Assembly: GCA_964293475.1 (NCBI GenBank)
Contig: CAXYYJ010000007.1
Location: 1-64,000 of the forward strand
Source of the DNA: UBA12170 sp964293475
Lineage (GTDB): Bacteria; Bacteroidota; Bacteroidia; Bacteroidales; UBA12170
DNA: 64,000 nucleotides
Direction: 5' to 3'
Under the pieces are notes generated by a model. The model was not told where the DNA came from. It searched no databases and worked only from the letters and a program-made list of their open reading frames with translations. Below are positions 51,425 to 62,700 of the stretch, in pieces. A program made the position numbers and the translations under genes. Within the stretch, counting starts at the first letter, position 1. The number at the start of each line of letters is the position of its first letter.

Positions 51425-51658
51425 TTAACGGATTTTTTGGTTTATTTCGTTAACTGGTGATAATATGCTCAATGTATTCACGGAAAAGACGATAAAAAAC
51501 GTGAAGAAGCACAATAAATTAGTCATATTCACGAAAAATAAGTTGAAAACCGTGAAAAAAATATAAAATATGCATTAATTCACGATAAATACTTGAAATA
51601 CCGTGAAAAGATGTGTATCTTTGCGGTAATTCACGAAAATGACTATTAAAATCGTTAA
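51425..51658 (+). promoter_or_regulatory. Phased array of five 29-bp inverted repeats
   Basis: Units at 51425-51453, 51477-51505, 51528-51556, 51579-51607 and 51630-51658. Each is six bases, 17 bases, then the complement: TTCACG-N17-CGTGAA in the central three; TTAACG-N17-CGTTAA in the first; TTCACG-N17-CGTTAA in the last. Unit starts are 52, 51, 51 and 51 bp apart. The spacers are AT-rich and not conserved. The array ends 10 bp before the Fic start codon and covers its promoter. Confidence 0.9.
51593..51623 (+). promoter_or_regulatory. Promoter of the Fic gene inside the operator array
   Basis: TTG at 51593-51595, then a 20-base spacer, then TATCTTTG at 51616-51623, an exact -7 match. The -33 lies inside the fourth inverted repeat and the expected start site falls at the fifth, which suits repression. 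Confidence 0.7.
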
Positions 51659-51667
51659 AATTCCATC

Positions 51668-52537
51668 ATGGCCATCATAAAAAATATAGAATACATCTAC
51701 GAGCTTCGGAAGCGATATATTCAATTGGCTTTCAATAAAGAATCGTTGTTGAAACTCATAAGCGATTCGGAGGTGGCGGAGCAGGTTTACAATTCCAATG
51801 CCATCGAAAACAGTACACTCACCTTAGAAGAGACCGATAAAATATTGACGCAGATAGAGTTGGACAGGTATATCAGCGAGCGGGAGCTTTTTGAAGCCCG
51901 AAATCTGGCCCGGGTCATTGATTTTATTCATCTGCGAGCTAAGGAAAAGGAGGTGGGCATCGAAACCATTCTGCTTTTGCACAAAATGCTCCTTTCCAAT
52001 ATCAAAGATGAGGTAGCGGGTAGATTCAGAAACGGCAACGAGTGGGTGCGTGTAGGTAGTCATATTGCCGCCGACCCCGCAAATGTGGCCGGATTGATGG
52101 ACAATTTACTCATTTATTACCATTCAGCCGCCGACCAGAACATCATTCAAAAACTGGCCCGCTTTCATCTCACCTTCGAAAATATTCATCCATTTGTGGA
52201 TGGAAATGGCCGTCTTGGAAGGGTTTTGAACAACTATATTCTCATCAGGGAAGGCTATGTGCCCATCAATATCAAGTTCATCGACCGCAGGAATTACTAC
52301 GAAGCCTTTAAGGAATTTGATGATAAAGGGCGCACCAAAATCATGGAGGATATCATTACCAATGCACTCACCAACAGCTATCACAAGCGCTTAGCCTATC
52401 TCGAAGGGAAAAATATTGTCAGACTCGCCGAGCATGCCAAACAATCGGAATTTTCGCATCAGAATTTACTCAACAAAGCCAAACGACAAACCATAGAAGC
52501 CTTTATTGAAAGGGGAGTGTGGAAAATTGGGGTTTGA
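51668..52537 (+). CDS. Fic-family AMPylase-like protein with C-terminal HTH-like segment
   Basis: 289 residues. The Fic active site is HPFVDGNGRLGR (residues about 176-187), and the class II inhibitory helix motif SNAIEN is near residue 44. Fic enzymes transfer AMP (or other nucleotides) onto proteins; the N-terminal Glu blocks ATP until released. The final 45 residues (EHAKQSEFSHQNLLNKAKRQ onward) resemble a helix-turn-helix, giving a possible DNA-binding function. Preceded by a five-site inverted-repeat array, it could autoregulate. No partner antitoxin gene (FicA) is adjacent. Confidence 0.9.
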   Translation: MAIIKNIEYIYELRKRYIQLAFNKESLLKLISDSEVAEQVYNSNAIENSTLTLEETDKILTQIELDRYISERELFEARNLARVIDFIHLRAKEKEVGIETILLLHKMLLSNIKDEVAGRFRNGNEWVRVGSHIAADPANVAGLMDNLLIYYHSAADQNIIQKLARFHLTFENIHPFVDGNGRLGRVLNNYILIREGYVPINIKFIDRRNYYEAFKEFDDKGRTKIMEDIITNALTNSYHKRLAYLEGKNIVRLAEHAKQSEFSHQNLLNKAKRQTIEAFIERGVWKIGV

Positions 52538-52689
52538 AAACCCTGGCATATTTTGTTTTTTATGCTTGTTTCCAGATGCAGGGAAAGAAAAGATTGTTGT
52601 GGTTTTATTTCCGGGTGATTCCTATTTAAACTAATTCAAAATTGTTGCTACCCGCAACCAATACTTTCGGGAAAGTTCGATTAAAACTC

Positions 52690-52697
52690 TAAATTTG
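52690..52697 (+). promoter_or_regulatory. Candidate -7 element for the sdh/frd operon
   Basis: TAAATTTG is an exact TAnnTTTG match, 70 bases upstream of the cytochrome b start. TTCG near 52665 may serve as a weak -33. Confidence 0.45.
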
Positions 52698-52766
52698 TTG
52701 GTCTAATCAAAAAATTCAAAAGAACCTTATCCTAATAAGTTTTAAACTAAAACTAAATTCAACATT

Positions 52767-53444
52767 ATGAACAACACAAAAGCCTTATCATCAATTACTC
52801 AAAAGGTAATTATGTCGCTGGCCGGATTGTTTCTCATCGTTTTCCTTTTGGTTCACCTGGGAATTAATATCTTTTTATTGCCCCTGGTCGAAAACCACGA
52901 AGAAATATTCCGTTCGGCTGCAGAATTTATGTCTACTTTCTGGCCCATGAAAGTGATGGAGATTGCCCTGTTTGGTGGTTTTATTCTCCATGGGCTCTAT
53001 GGCGTTATCGTTCAGTTGCAAAACTGGAAATCGCGCGGAGCACAGGGTTATTCGGTAGCCAGTAAAACAAAAGCCAGTTTTTCATCTAAAACCATGATTT
53101 ACTCGGGCATACTGGTGCTGCTTTTTTTATTACTTCATCTCTATCAGTTTTATTTTGTGAAGCTGGGTTTTGTAGAAGGTCCCATGCAGGCCGATGGCCA
53201 TCCCGATTTCTACAAAATCGCTTTGGAACTCTTTAAAAACGACATGATTTTCTCGTCAATCTACATTCTCACATTTGTGGTTTTGGGTTTTCATTTGTAT
53301 CATGCTTTTCAATCTGCCTTTCAAACCCTGGGCTGGAATCATCCCAAGTATACTCCTTTCGTAAAAGCATTAGGTAATGTTTATGCCATAGTGGTTCCGC
53401 TGGGTTTTATTCTGATTCCATTGTATTATATGTTCATGGCTTAG
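52767..53444 (+). CDS. Succinate dehydrogenase/fumarate reductase cytochrome b subunit
   Basis: 225 residues, five predicted membrane helices, of the single-subunit di-heme type (as in Bacillus SdhC or Wolinella FrdC). Histidines in HLGINIF, FILHGLYG, LLHLYQFYF and LGFHLYHAFQS are the likely heme ligands. It links the flavoprotein and iron-sulfur subunits to the menaquinone pool. First gene of a three-gene operon with 33- and about 37-bp gaps. Confidence 0.93.
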   Translation: MNNTKALSSITQKVIMSLAGLFLIVFLLVHLGINIFLLPLVENHEEIFRSAAEFMSTFWPMKVMEIALFGGFILHGLYGVIVQLQNWKSRGAQGYSVASKTKASFSSKTMIYSGILVLLFLLLHLYQFYFVKLGFVEGPMQADGHPDFYKIALELFKNDMIFSSIYILTFVVLGFHLYHAFQSAFQTLGWNHPKYTPFVKALGNVYAIVVPLGFILIPLYYMFMA

Positions 53445-53477
53445 TTTGGATGGTAGAAACAATTAAAACAAAGAAAA

Positions 53478-55418
53478 ATGACAAAATTAGACTCTAAAAT
53501 ACCAGGCGGACCGCTCAAAGATAAGTGGACCAATTATAAAGCCCACCAAAACTTAGTTAACCCATCGAACAAACGCCGTTTGGAAGTGATTGTGGTTGGA
53601 ACAGGTTTGGCCGGGGGTGCAGCAGCTGCATCGCTGGGCGAATTGGGTTTTAATGTAAAGAATTTCTGTATTTCCGATAGTCCCCGCCGCGCTCACAGTA
53701 TTGCTGCACAGGGGGGAATCAATGCGGCCAAAAACTATCCCGGCGATGGCGACAGCGTTTACCGCTTGTTCTACGATACCATTAAAGGGGGCGATTACCG
53801 TGCACGTGAAGCCAATGTTTTTCGTTTAGCCGAAGTGAGCAATAATATTATTGACCAATGTGTGGCTCAGGGTGTTCCCTTTGCCCGCGAATACAGCGGA
53901 TACCTCGACAACCGCTCCTTTGGGGGTGCTCAGGTTTCGCGTACTTTCTATGCTCGTGGTCAAACCGGCCAACAGCTGCTGTTGGGTGCCTATGGTGCCT
54001 TGAGCAAAGAGATTGAAAAAGGCAGCGTGAAAATGTATACCCGCCGCGAAATGCTCGACCTTGTAATAGTCGATGGCAAAGCACGTGGTATTATTACCCG
54101 TAATTTGGTGACTGGCGAAATAGAACGTCATGCAGCTCATGCGGTTATTATTGCCACCGGAGGTTATGGAAATGTATTTTTCCTTTCGACCAATGCCATG
54201 GCCAGCAACGGTAGCGCTGCCATAAGAAGCTGGCGCAGGGGAGCTTTCTTCGGAAATCCTGCCTACGTGCAAATTCACCCCACCTGTATTCCAGTTCATG
54301 GCGATTTTCAATCGAAACTTACCCTCATGAGCGAGAGTCTGCGTAACGATGGCCGCATCTGGGTTCCTAAAAAGAAGGAAGATGTGGAAGCCATTAAAGC
54401 TGGCAAACGCAAACCAGCCGACTTAAAAGAAGAAGACCGCGACTACTATCTCGAGCGCCGTTATCCCGCTTTCGGAAACTTAGTTCCCCGCGATGTGGCC
54501 AGTCGCGCCGCCAAAGAACGCTGCGATGCCGGATTTGGTGTGGGTGCCACCGGATTGGCCGTTTATCTCGATTTTGCCTCTGCCATTCAGCGGTTGGGAA
54601 AAGAAGTGATAAAAGCCCGCTACGGAAACCTTTTTCAGATGTACGAGAAAATAGTGGACGAGAATCCCTACGAAACCCCCATGATGATTTATCCCGCCAT
54701 CCACTATACCATGGGCGGCATTTGGGTGAATTATGAATTGGAAACCACCATCCCCGGATTGTTTGCCGGTGGCGAAGCCAATTTCTCCGACCATGGAGCA
54801 AACAGATTGGGTGCCTCAGCATTGATGCAGGGATTGAGCGATGGATACTTTGTATTGCCCTATACCATTCAAAATTATTTAGCCGACCAGATTGGTGTTC
54901 CTAAAATTTCGACCGATTTGCCCGAATTTAAGCAAACAGAGAAAGATGTAAAAGACAGAATAGGAAAGCTGATGTCGATAAACGGAACCAAATCGCCCGA
55001 TTATTTCCACAAGAAACTCGGAAAAATCATGTGGGACTATGTGGGCATGGCCCGGAACAAAAAAGGACTGGAGTTTGCTCTCGAGCAAATTGCCCAAATC
55101 AGAAAAGATTTCTACGCCGATTTGCGCGTGGTGGGCAAAGCCGACAGCCTGAATCCTGAGTTGGAAAAAGCCCTCCGCATAGCCGATTTTATCGATATGG
55201 GTGAGCTCATGGCCTACGATGCACTTCAACGCGAAGAAAGCTGTGGCGGCCATTTCCGCGAAGAATACCAAACCCCCGAAGGCGAAGCCATGCGTAATGA
55301 CAAAGACTATATGTATGTGGCTGCCTGGGAATTCAAAGGCGAAGGTGAAAAACCCCTTCTTCATAAAGAAGATTTGAATTATGAAGAAATTGAGGTAAAG
55401 ACCAGAAATTATAAATAA
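53478..55418 (+). CDS. Succinate dehydrogenase/fumarate reductase flavoprotein subunit
   Basis: 646 residues. FAD-binding start VVGTGLAGGAAAASLGELG, flavinylation-site His in HSIAAQGGINAAKNYPGDGD, and active-site blocks GQTGQQLLLGAYGAL, IQIHPTCIPVHGDF-type (here PAYVQIHPTCIPVHG) and HYTMGGIWVNY. The long form with the Wolinella-type insertion fits menaquinone-linked complexes that can run in either direction. Together with the neighbours it closes the fumarate/succinate step. Confidence 0.95.
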   Translation: MTKLDSKIPGGPLKDKWTNYKAHQNLVNPSNKRRLEVIVVGTGLAGGAAAASLGELGFNVKNFCISDSPRRAHSIAAQGGINAAKNYPGDGDSVYRLFYDTIKGGDYRAREANVFRLAEVSNNIIDQCVAQGVPFAREYSGYLDNRSFGGAQVSRTFYARGQTGQQLLLGAYGALSKEIEKGSVKMYTRREMLDLVIVDGKARGIITRNLVTGEIERHAAHAVIIATGGYGNVFFLSTNAMASNGSAAIRSWRRGAFFGNPAYVQIHPTCIPVHGDFQSKLTLMSESLRNDGRIWVPKKKEDVEAIKAGKRKPADLKEEDRDYYLERRYPAFGNLVPRDVASRAAKERCDAGFGVGATGLAVYLDFASAIQRLGKEVIKARYGNLFQMYEKIVDENPYETPMMIYPAIHYTMGGIWVNYELETTIPGLFAGGEANFSDHGANRLGASALMQGLSDGYFVLPYTIQNYLADQIGVPKISTDLPEFKQTEKDVKDRIGKLMSINGTKSPDYFHKKLGKIMWDYVGMARNKKGLEFALEQIAQIRKDFYADLRVVGKADSLNPELEKALRIADFIDMGELMAYDALQREESCGGHFREEYQTPEGEAMRNDKDYMYVAAWEFKGEGEKPLLHKEDLNYEEIEVKTRNYK

Positions 55419-55455
55419 TTGTTGAACAGAAATCAATTCATTGATTCTAAAATAT

Positions 55456-56202
<747 letters not shown>

Positions 56203-56228
56203 ACCACAGCTTCCAAGCCCAAATAGGG

Positions 56229-56265
56229 AAAAAACCACAATTCTTTAAGGGGATTGTGGTTTTTT
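56229..56265 (+). terminator. sdh/frd operon terminator
   Basis: A 13-bp perfect stem, AAAAAACCACAAT (56229-56241) with ATTGTGGTTTTTT (56253-56265), plus extra T, 26 bases after the operon's last stop codon. Confidence 0.9.
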
Positions 56266-56414
56266 TTGGGTTTGCCGAATAAACTCAGTTACATGGCTTT
56301 TACAAAGGAATATTTCCTGAAACGATATCAGCAGCAGACAAAACACAATACCCGAAATGGTCTTTCAGGTGCTGGCAAAGGTGATTATAATATACTTCTT
56401 CTGTCATTCTGTTT

Positions 56415-57464
56415 TTATTTCTTCTTCGAGGTTGAAATGTTCTTCACGACTTTATCAAAATCACTTTCAAAAAGTTTGTCTTGAGCTATGCTGTATTTCT
56501 CAAATTCTTGTTCGGCTAAAGCTACCGCTACTTCATGCGAAACTTTTCCAGCATGTTTTAATACAGCTTCTTCGTTGAATTGCAGAAATGCATCTAATTT
56601 CTGAACCCAATCTTTCATAAACATCATGACTCCTTTTTTTGACTGATTCTCTGCAAAGTCAAGATACATGGTTACAATCCGGTTTAAAGAATCCATTTCA
56701 TTTTCGTCCAGATAATTTTTGGCAACACTCACATCAGGTTTTCTGATTTTTCCATTCGGCGCGTTCTTCCATGTGGTTAAACCCATGTTTTGTTTTGTGC
56801 TGTCAGCTCTTGCATGAATGAGTTCGGCGGCGGTTTGTCCGGTAATTGCCCAGTGCAATTTGTTTTGCACAGTGGCAAAAAACTTTTGTGTGATATCGGT
56901 GTCGGCACTGTAATCGGCACTGCATTGCGAATAGATGTCGGTTATTTTCTGATAAAATCGGCGTTCGCTGCTGCGTATGTCGCGAATTCGCGCAAGCTGT
57001 TCTTCAAAATAATCTTTGCCAAAAATATTGTTTGGGTTTTTTAGCCGTTCATCATCCATTGTAAAACCCTTGATAATGTATTCTTTCAATCTTTCTGTTG
57101 CCCAAATGCGAAACTGGGTGGCTTTGGTACTGTTGACCCGATATCCCACAGAAATAATCATGTCCAGATTATAGAATTTAGAAACGGTTTCCTGTGTTTT
57201 TCCTTCAATGGCACCGTGTTGGGTGGTATGTGCAAAATTTGCACATACCACTTCTTCCATCAGTTCCCCGTCTTTAAAAATGTTGCCAATATGTTTGGTA
57301 ATAACAGTTCTATCCACATCAAACAAACCAGCAATTTTTTGTTGCGTAAGCCAAACGGTTTCGTTTTGTAAATAGATTTCTACTTTTACATTTCCGTTTG
57401 GGGTTGTGTAAAGCAGTACTTCATTAAAACCTTCAGAGGGTGATATGTTTTTCTTTTTCGACAT
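56415..57464 (-). CDS. RhuM family protein
   Basis: 349 residues matching RhuM across its length: VWLTQQKIAGLFDVDRTVITKHI (HTH-like start), FYNLDMIISVGYRVNSTKATQFRIWA and ERLKEYIIKGFTMDDERLKN. RhuM was first noted in a Salmonella pathogenicity island and is common next to type I restriction genes; its activity is unknown. Here its usual restriction partner is absent, and a degraded gene lies immediately upstream. Confidence 0.92.
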   Translation of the reverse strand: MSKKKNISPSEGFNEVLLYTTPNGNVKVEIYLQNETVWLTQQKIAGLFDVDRTVITKHIGNIFKDGELMEEVVCANFAHTTQHGAIEGKTQETVSKFYNLDMIISVGYRVNSTKATQFRIWATERLKEYIIKGFTMDDERLKNPNNIFGKDYFEEQLARIRDIRSSERRFYQKITDIYSQCSADYSADTDITQKFFATVQNKLHWAITGQTAAELIHARADSTKQNMGLTTWKNAPNGKIRKPDVSVAKNYLDENEMDSLNRIVTMYLDFAENQSKKGVMMFMKDWVQKLDAFLQFNEEAVLKHAGKVSHEVAVALAEQEFEKYSIAQDKLFESDFDKVVKNISTSKKK

Positions 57465-57529
57465 TACATTTTTTATTCAGTCATTTTTCTTTTCCCCATT
57501 ACCCATTCATGTATCAGGCTTTGCGGATT

Positions 57530-57885
57530 TGTTTTAATTTTTCAATCTGTGTTCGATGATGGTTTTTTCTTTAGCAATATTAACTCGCAATTTGTCATGA
57601 TATTCAGCATTTTTTTGTTCTGCTAAAAGAAATTGCCAACATGGTAGTTTTGCAAAACCACATCATTTAATGCTTTGTTGTTGCTTTCGTTAATTATAAA
57701 TTCAGGATTTCCAGATTTCGTCGGCTTTATTACTTAATTTATCTTTTGTCAGCACCTTTTTTATTTCCTTTATAATTAGTTGGCTAATATCGGTAAAATT
57801 ATTAGGAGTTTTTAGTTGTGTCAGGGCAAAAAAGGCTTTTTTGTTTTTACATATGGGGTTTTTGAGTATAGGGAAAATACATATT
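57530..57885 (-). pseudogene. Decayed accessory gene upstream of RhuM
   Basis: The minus strand contains a readable protein remnant interrupted by frameshifts. One frame reads ...TPNNFTDISQLIIKEIKKVL then ...SNKADEIWKS; a shifted frame continues SGNPEFIINESNNKALND... and ends VGNFF; a third continues LLAEQKNAEYHDKLRV and stops at ...EHRLKN. I do not recognise the family. Its place beside RhuM suggests a lost restriction or defence partner. Confidence 0.55.
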
Positions 57886-57891
57886 AAATGA

Positions 57892-57911
57892 CACCAACCT
57901 TAAGGTTGGTG
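57892..57911. repeat. Perfect 20-bp palindrome
   Basis: CACCAACCTT followed by its complement AAGGTTGGTG, with no loop. It lies about 100 bp past the T9SS-protein stop codon, without a T tract. Likely a REP-like dispersed element rather than a terminator. Confidence 0.6.
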
Positions 57912-58013
57912 CATTCAGCTATTCATTGCAATTCAAACATCACTATATTGCTTGAAATTGAATTATTTACATGCCAAATTGCAATCCAGTTTTATAAATA
58001 AATCATCCGAAAT

Positions 58014-59465
58014 CTATTGTAGAATTAATTTTTGCACGCTACCATCTCCCGATTTAATAAAATATACCCCCGGAACTGTGGTTTGTATTTCATACATATC
58101 GTCTGATAGTTTTTTCAAATTGATAGGATTGCCCGATAACGAAACACAAGTGAATGGCCCATCTGCTCCGGAAATTGATATTCTACCTGTACTTGGGTTT
58201 GGGTAAATTGACCAGGTAGGTTTTTTAGCAAAATCCTGAATGGAAGAATAGTAAGGAACAAATTCATTTGTTTGCACAATATATCCTCTGAATGAATGTG
58301 TGTACGAATTATTGTTGCTGTTAAAGGTTAAATGTGGACCTGCTCCGAAGGCTAAAAAATTACCTGAGTTTGTGATGAAGCAACCCAATCCTTTGGCAAA
58401 AGTGGAAGTATAATAGGTGCCATCGTAGATGTAGTTGGGTATTAAATTAAAGGTATTATAACTGCCAAAATTCCCATTCTCATCTATATTATGCGTTGTA
58501 AGATGTGCTATGTTAAAGTTTGTTCCATCGGGAGCTTGTTGTAATAAATTTAAATAACCGGTTGCAATAAATCCTCCTGAACCATTGGGCGTCAATGCTG
58601 TTAAATTCCCCCAACAAGCCTCTCCACCTTGCACCATTAAAAATGATGAATTTCCAATGCTATCGCCAACGCTATTAATAACATATATTCCGGGTAAACC
58701 TGCTATTTCCGAATTCACAGTTTTTAAAATCATGCCGCCGAGCAAATACGTACCCCCACTGGTTTTTCCCAGTCCCACATTCATATCGTTACTTCCCAAT
58801 ACGGTGTTTAGTGATTTATCCCAAATGGGGCTATTGGTATTGGATATTTTTTTCAAACGGTATTTATAATACCAGTTATTATAACCTGTGTACCCGGCCA
58901 TTACTAAATCTGTTCCATCAACTAAAAGCTCAACAGCTTTAAAATTTGCAGCGGCATAATCATCGGCAAAAGTATTGGTTGAGCTTCCCCAGGAACACAC
59001 CTGGATAGCGGAACCATTGCCGCCATTTGTTATTCCGTGCAGAATAGCAAATTCGCCATTTGGAAGAATTTCCATGTCATAGATTATATAATTCCAGGTC
59101 TGGAATTGACTTGGTAGCTGAAACGAAGTTATCGAGTCACCTGTGGTGGGGTCTAACTCATAAATTCGCTTTTTATCAGCCGAAAATGCCATATATAGTT
59201 TACCATCAGTACTTTTTACAAATTTATCAATGGTGCCCCCAAATCTATTTAGCTTTTTCGACCATAACGAATCTCCATTGCTATTCAAACAAAGTAAATA
59301 AGAATCAATTCCGATTAGTAAATTGCCATTATTGAGTTCTACAGCCGCTTTTGCGTATTCATTCACAGATTCTCCTGCATTGAACGAAAATATCTTTTCA
59401 AAGTTTTGAGCAAATAATATCCCATTAACCAACACAGCAAATAATAGTAAGTAAAATTTTTTCAT
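58014..59465 (-). CDS. Secreted T9SS-sorted protein, possible beta-propeller
   Basis: 483 residues. Signal peptide MKKFYLLLFAVLVNGILFAQ. The body has repeated blade-like segments (NGNLLIGIDSYLLCLNSNGDSLW, DGKLYMAFSADKKRIYELD in part, GGTYLLGGMI), suggesting a PQQ-like or WD-type propeller. The C-terminus (WSIYPNPSTGRISISG onward to the terminal QKLILQ) is a T9SS sorting domain. It is the only intact, ordinary-composition gene in the accessory island. Confidence 0.8.
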   Translation of the reverse strand: MKKFYLLLFAVLVNGILFAQNFEKIFSFNAGESVNEYAKAAVELNNGNLLIGIDSYLLCLNSNGDSLWSKKLNRFGGTIDKFVKSTDGKLYMAFSADKKRIYELDPTTGDSITSFQLPSQFQTWNYIIYDMEILPNGEFAILHGITNGGNGSAIQVCSWGSSTNTFADDYAAANFKAVELLVDGTDLVMAGYTGYNNWYYKYRLKKISNTNSPIWDKSLNTVLGSNDMNVGLGKTSGGTYLLGGMILKTVNSEIAGLPGIYVINSVGDSIGNSSFLMVQGGEACWGNLTALTPNGSGGFIATGYLNLLQQAPDGTNFNIAHLTTHNIDENGNFGSYNTFNLIPNYIYDGTYYTSTFAKGLGCFITNSGNFLAFGAGPHLTFNSNNNSYTHSFRGYIVQTNEFVPYYSSIQDFAKKPTWSIYPNPSTGRISISGADGPFTCVSLSGNPINLKKLSDDMYEIQTTVPGVYFIKSGDGSVQKLILQ

Positions 59466-59723
59466 TTCTTTTTTTTATCACAAAAATAGTTGGTCAGTTA
59501 GGTGAACGAAATACGAACAATATCGTATTTTCCAATTGCAATAGCTCAGGAAGGTAAGAATTGAAAGTCTCGTTTTAACCGCGAGCCCGGCTGAAATTTT
59601 GCGAATTAGCCTTTCAAATACAAAACAAAAGCTTAGCATGTATTATTCAATTAATAGACGGAATATTCATCATCATTGTATAATTAATATATATTAATAT
59701 AAAGTACTATTTGTTGAAATAAT

Positions 59724-62700
59724 TTACATAGGAAACAAATCTCCATATTTCTTAATCATGGATTTGATCCTTAAAATTCGAGTATTATTACCAATTATAG
59801 GGAGTTTATAGAATGGGTTCGTATACAATAAGCCATAAAGTTTGTTAATTAAATCTTTATCCTTTTTAGTAAATGCTTTATTTTTGTTGATTCTTTTCGA
59901 AATAAGTGGAGAATTGCTCAAGTATTTTAGTAATATTATAAATTGTTTGTCATTAGTTGCATTGTAAAATTCGATGATTTTTTCATTCACTTTTTTAAAT
60001 TTTAACAAAAATCTGTATTTTAATTGGTTAGCAATTAAAAATTGAAAAGTAGGATAATCAAAAATGTCACTCAGATAATCTCTTATTTTTTTAAACTCAC
60101 CAATCCCAACTTTGTTTTTGTAGAGATTAACAATATCATGATTTAGCAAATTATTATTTTTATTATCTTTCAACAGAATCCATTCATCAACAAAGTCAAT
60201 ATAATCATTAGTATAGATCCTGACCTCTTCGTTATTAGAGTAACCCTTCATAATATGGTATTTACCTATATTGCTCATTGATTTAACTAACTTAGAATTT
60301 ATTGGCATTGATACAATTCCTTCACGAGTATAAGTTATGTTATCATGGTTAAATAAGTATCCTGAAAAAATTGCACCTCCTATTCTATCAAACTGAGATT
60401 GCCAGTTTCTTTTTTCTTTTTTACAGTAATCCATTTCCAAATCTTCATATGTTGCAAATAATATAATACCAATATCTTCAAGCATACTATTAAATGAAAG
60501 GTAATCTACTAAGGATATGTTGCAAAGCTGCTTTTCTATATTATTAGGAAAGTAAAAGGCATTAATTAAAGGTGGAATGTTTTTTTTGTAAACAAAATTT
60601 AACTTTACCATAATTGTGTTATCATAATATATCAATGTTTTATAATTAATTACTAATGGCGTTTCTTTACTAGTTCCCAATTCTATATAATTCCCTAATA
60701 TAATTTTAAGGTCATTTGGAATAACTATTTCTTGTACAAATTTTTCGTTAAATATTTCTTTAGCATATTGAGAATTAAACATACTAGATTTGTTTTCATC
60801 TATTATTTCAATTCCCTTATATACTTTATTTAGGGACAATAATTTATTATTTTTCAAACTCTTTTTAACTAGACCATGTTTTAAAAGTTTAATAAAATCA
60901 GATAAATAGTGTATTTCACTATTGTAATTATATATTTTGAATGAAGGAGGTAAAACATATTGTTTTGTTACCTCTGTAAGACATGGGATAAAATTATTAT
61001 CGATGAAGAAATATTCTAAATGAAATTTGAAAAAGTTAACTTGAAATATAGGTTCTGTACTGTGTTTTTCCTTTATAAAATTACTTAACATGCCAAAAAC
61101 GTCACTTTGTTTGTAGTTTTCATTATAGTAACGTTTATTAGCTTGGTGCGGCGAATTCAAATAGTCTAAATTTAGATTTCTTAAATAATCTTCGTATATT
61201 TCTTTGATAGGATTTATGTGATCAAATATTGTTTTTGCGTATTTGTTATAGTTTACTATTTCAAGTAACATGCTTTTTATTTTGGAATTATTTGTTTTAA
61301 AATATTTTTCGAAAAATTCACGAATGCTTTGCTCAAATGAATTCAAACCAAGTAATTCTCTTATTGCATTATCAAATGAAGGTTCATAATCAGAATTTGG
61401 GAATCTTTTTATGTAACTATCTCTTACTTTTTCTTTAAGTTCTGCTAAACTCTTTCTTTCTATTATATCTTTATTTAATGTATTATTGAAATCATGTAAT
61501 TTAAAACTTGGTCCATTATTAGTGTTCAAAACAGTAATACTATTAATATATTTATAAAAATACTTTTGCGAACCATCAAAACGCGTATAAAAATAATAGT
61601 CTCGACACGCTAGTTCAAGAAGCCGACTACTAAATACAAATAATTCTATATCATCTTCATATATGCTATTTAATATTAATTTTGGTATATTATATTTGGC
61701 TTTCCAATCATCAAAATCTTCTTTAATTATCAATACATCAGAGATTTCTTCATATAGACTTAAATCCAACTCAGGAATTCTATTATATAACTTATCTGAG
61801 ATTGCATATCTTACGCCTTTCTCTAAGAAAAAGTATTTTGTACTAGGATAATAACTTTGCTCATCGTCTCTAAAAATACTATTATACGCAGATAAGTATG
61901 TGTTTAAATCTGATGATTTGATTCTACTCAAAAGCTGATATGTTAATATTTTTTCGTCTTCAACTTTTTCAATTTCTTTTTTGGTTAGAATCTTTTTTAC
62001 AATATTTGAATCTATACTATTTATATATCGTTCATCTATCAAGTCTGGTTGGGCAAAAAAATTATTCCCTCCGAATTTCAAGTAATACTTTTCTGGAAAA
62101 ATAACCCACTCCAAAAACGATTTGCCAATATTTAAATATGAAGTCACGCAGATTTCGAGATATTTATCTAAAATTAAATCAGATTTAGTCACATTTTTTT
62201 TAAATAAACTAAATATCTTACGTAGCTTAACGCTTCCCAAAGAATCTATTTTTTTTAAATCATAGCTTTTTTTAGATTCGTGAAAAATCTCATATATGAT
62301 TCTATAATTTATATTTTCTCCAAAAACAATGAAACTTTGTTTATTTGTTATTTCAAAATATAATTTAAATAACACCAACATCAAATCATCTTTTATTTCT
62401 AAACACGCATCAAGTTTTAGAAGATTATCGTAATCATGGTTTCTATCTAACCAATCACGAATATTCCCAGATTCTAAATGTTTTATTCCTATTTTAAACT
62501 TTTCGTGGCTAGAATTAAAATATTCCAATAAATCATGGATTGTTAAGAACACCATGCCATCAATAACAAATGGATTCATAGAACTACCACTATAATTCTT
62601 GTAATCACTTAAATGCTCATTCAGTTCTTTAATAGCTTGCTCTATGCTTATTCTAAAGAATTCCCTACCTTTATTTATTCTATAATTTTCAAGTTTTTTA

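Noticed and set aside
51425..51658. CRISPR array
   Set aside because: The period near 51 bp is suggestive, but the 29-bp units share only their six-base arms and their interiors differ, no cas gene is near, and the array overlaps a promoter.
57892..57911. Terminator of the T9SS gene at 58014
   Set aside because: The palindrome has no loop and no T tract, and is about 100 bp from the stop codon, so a REP-like repeat fits better.
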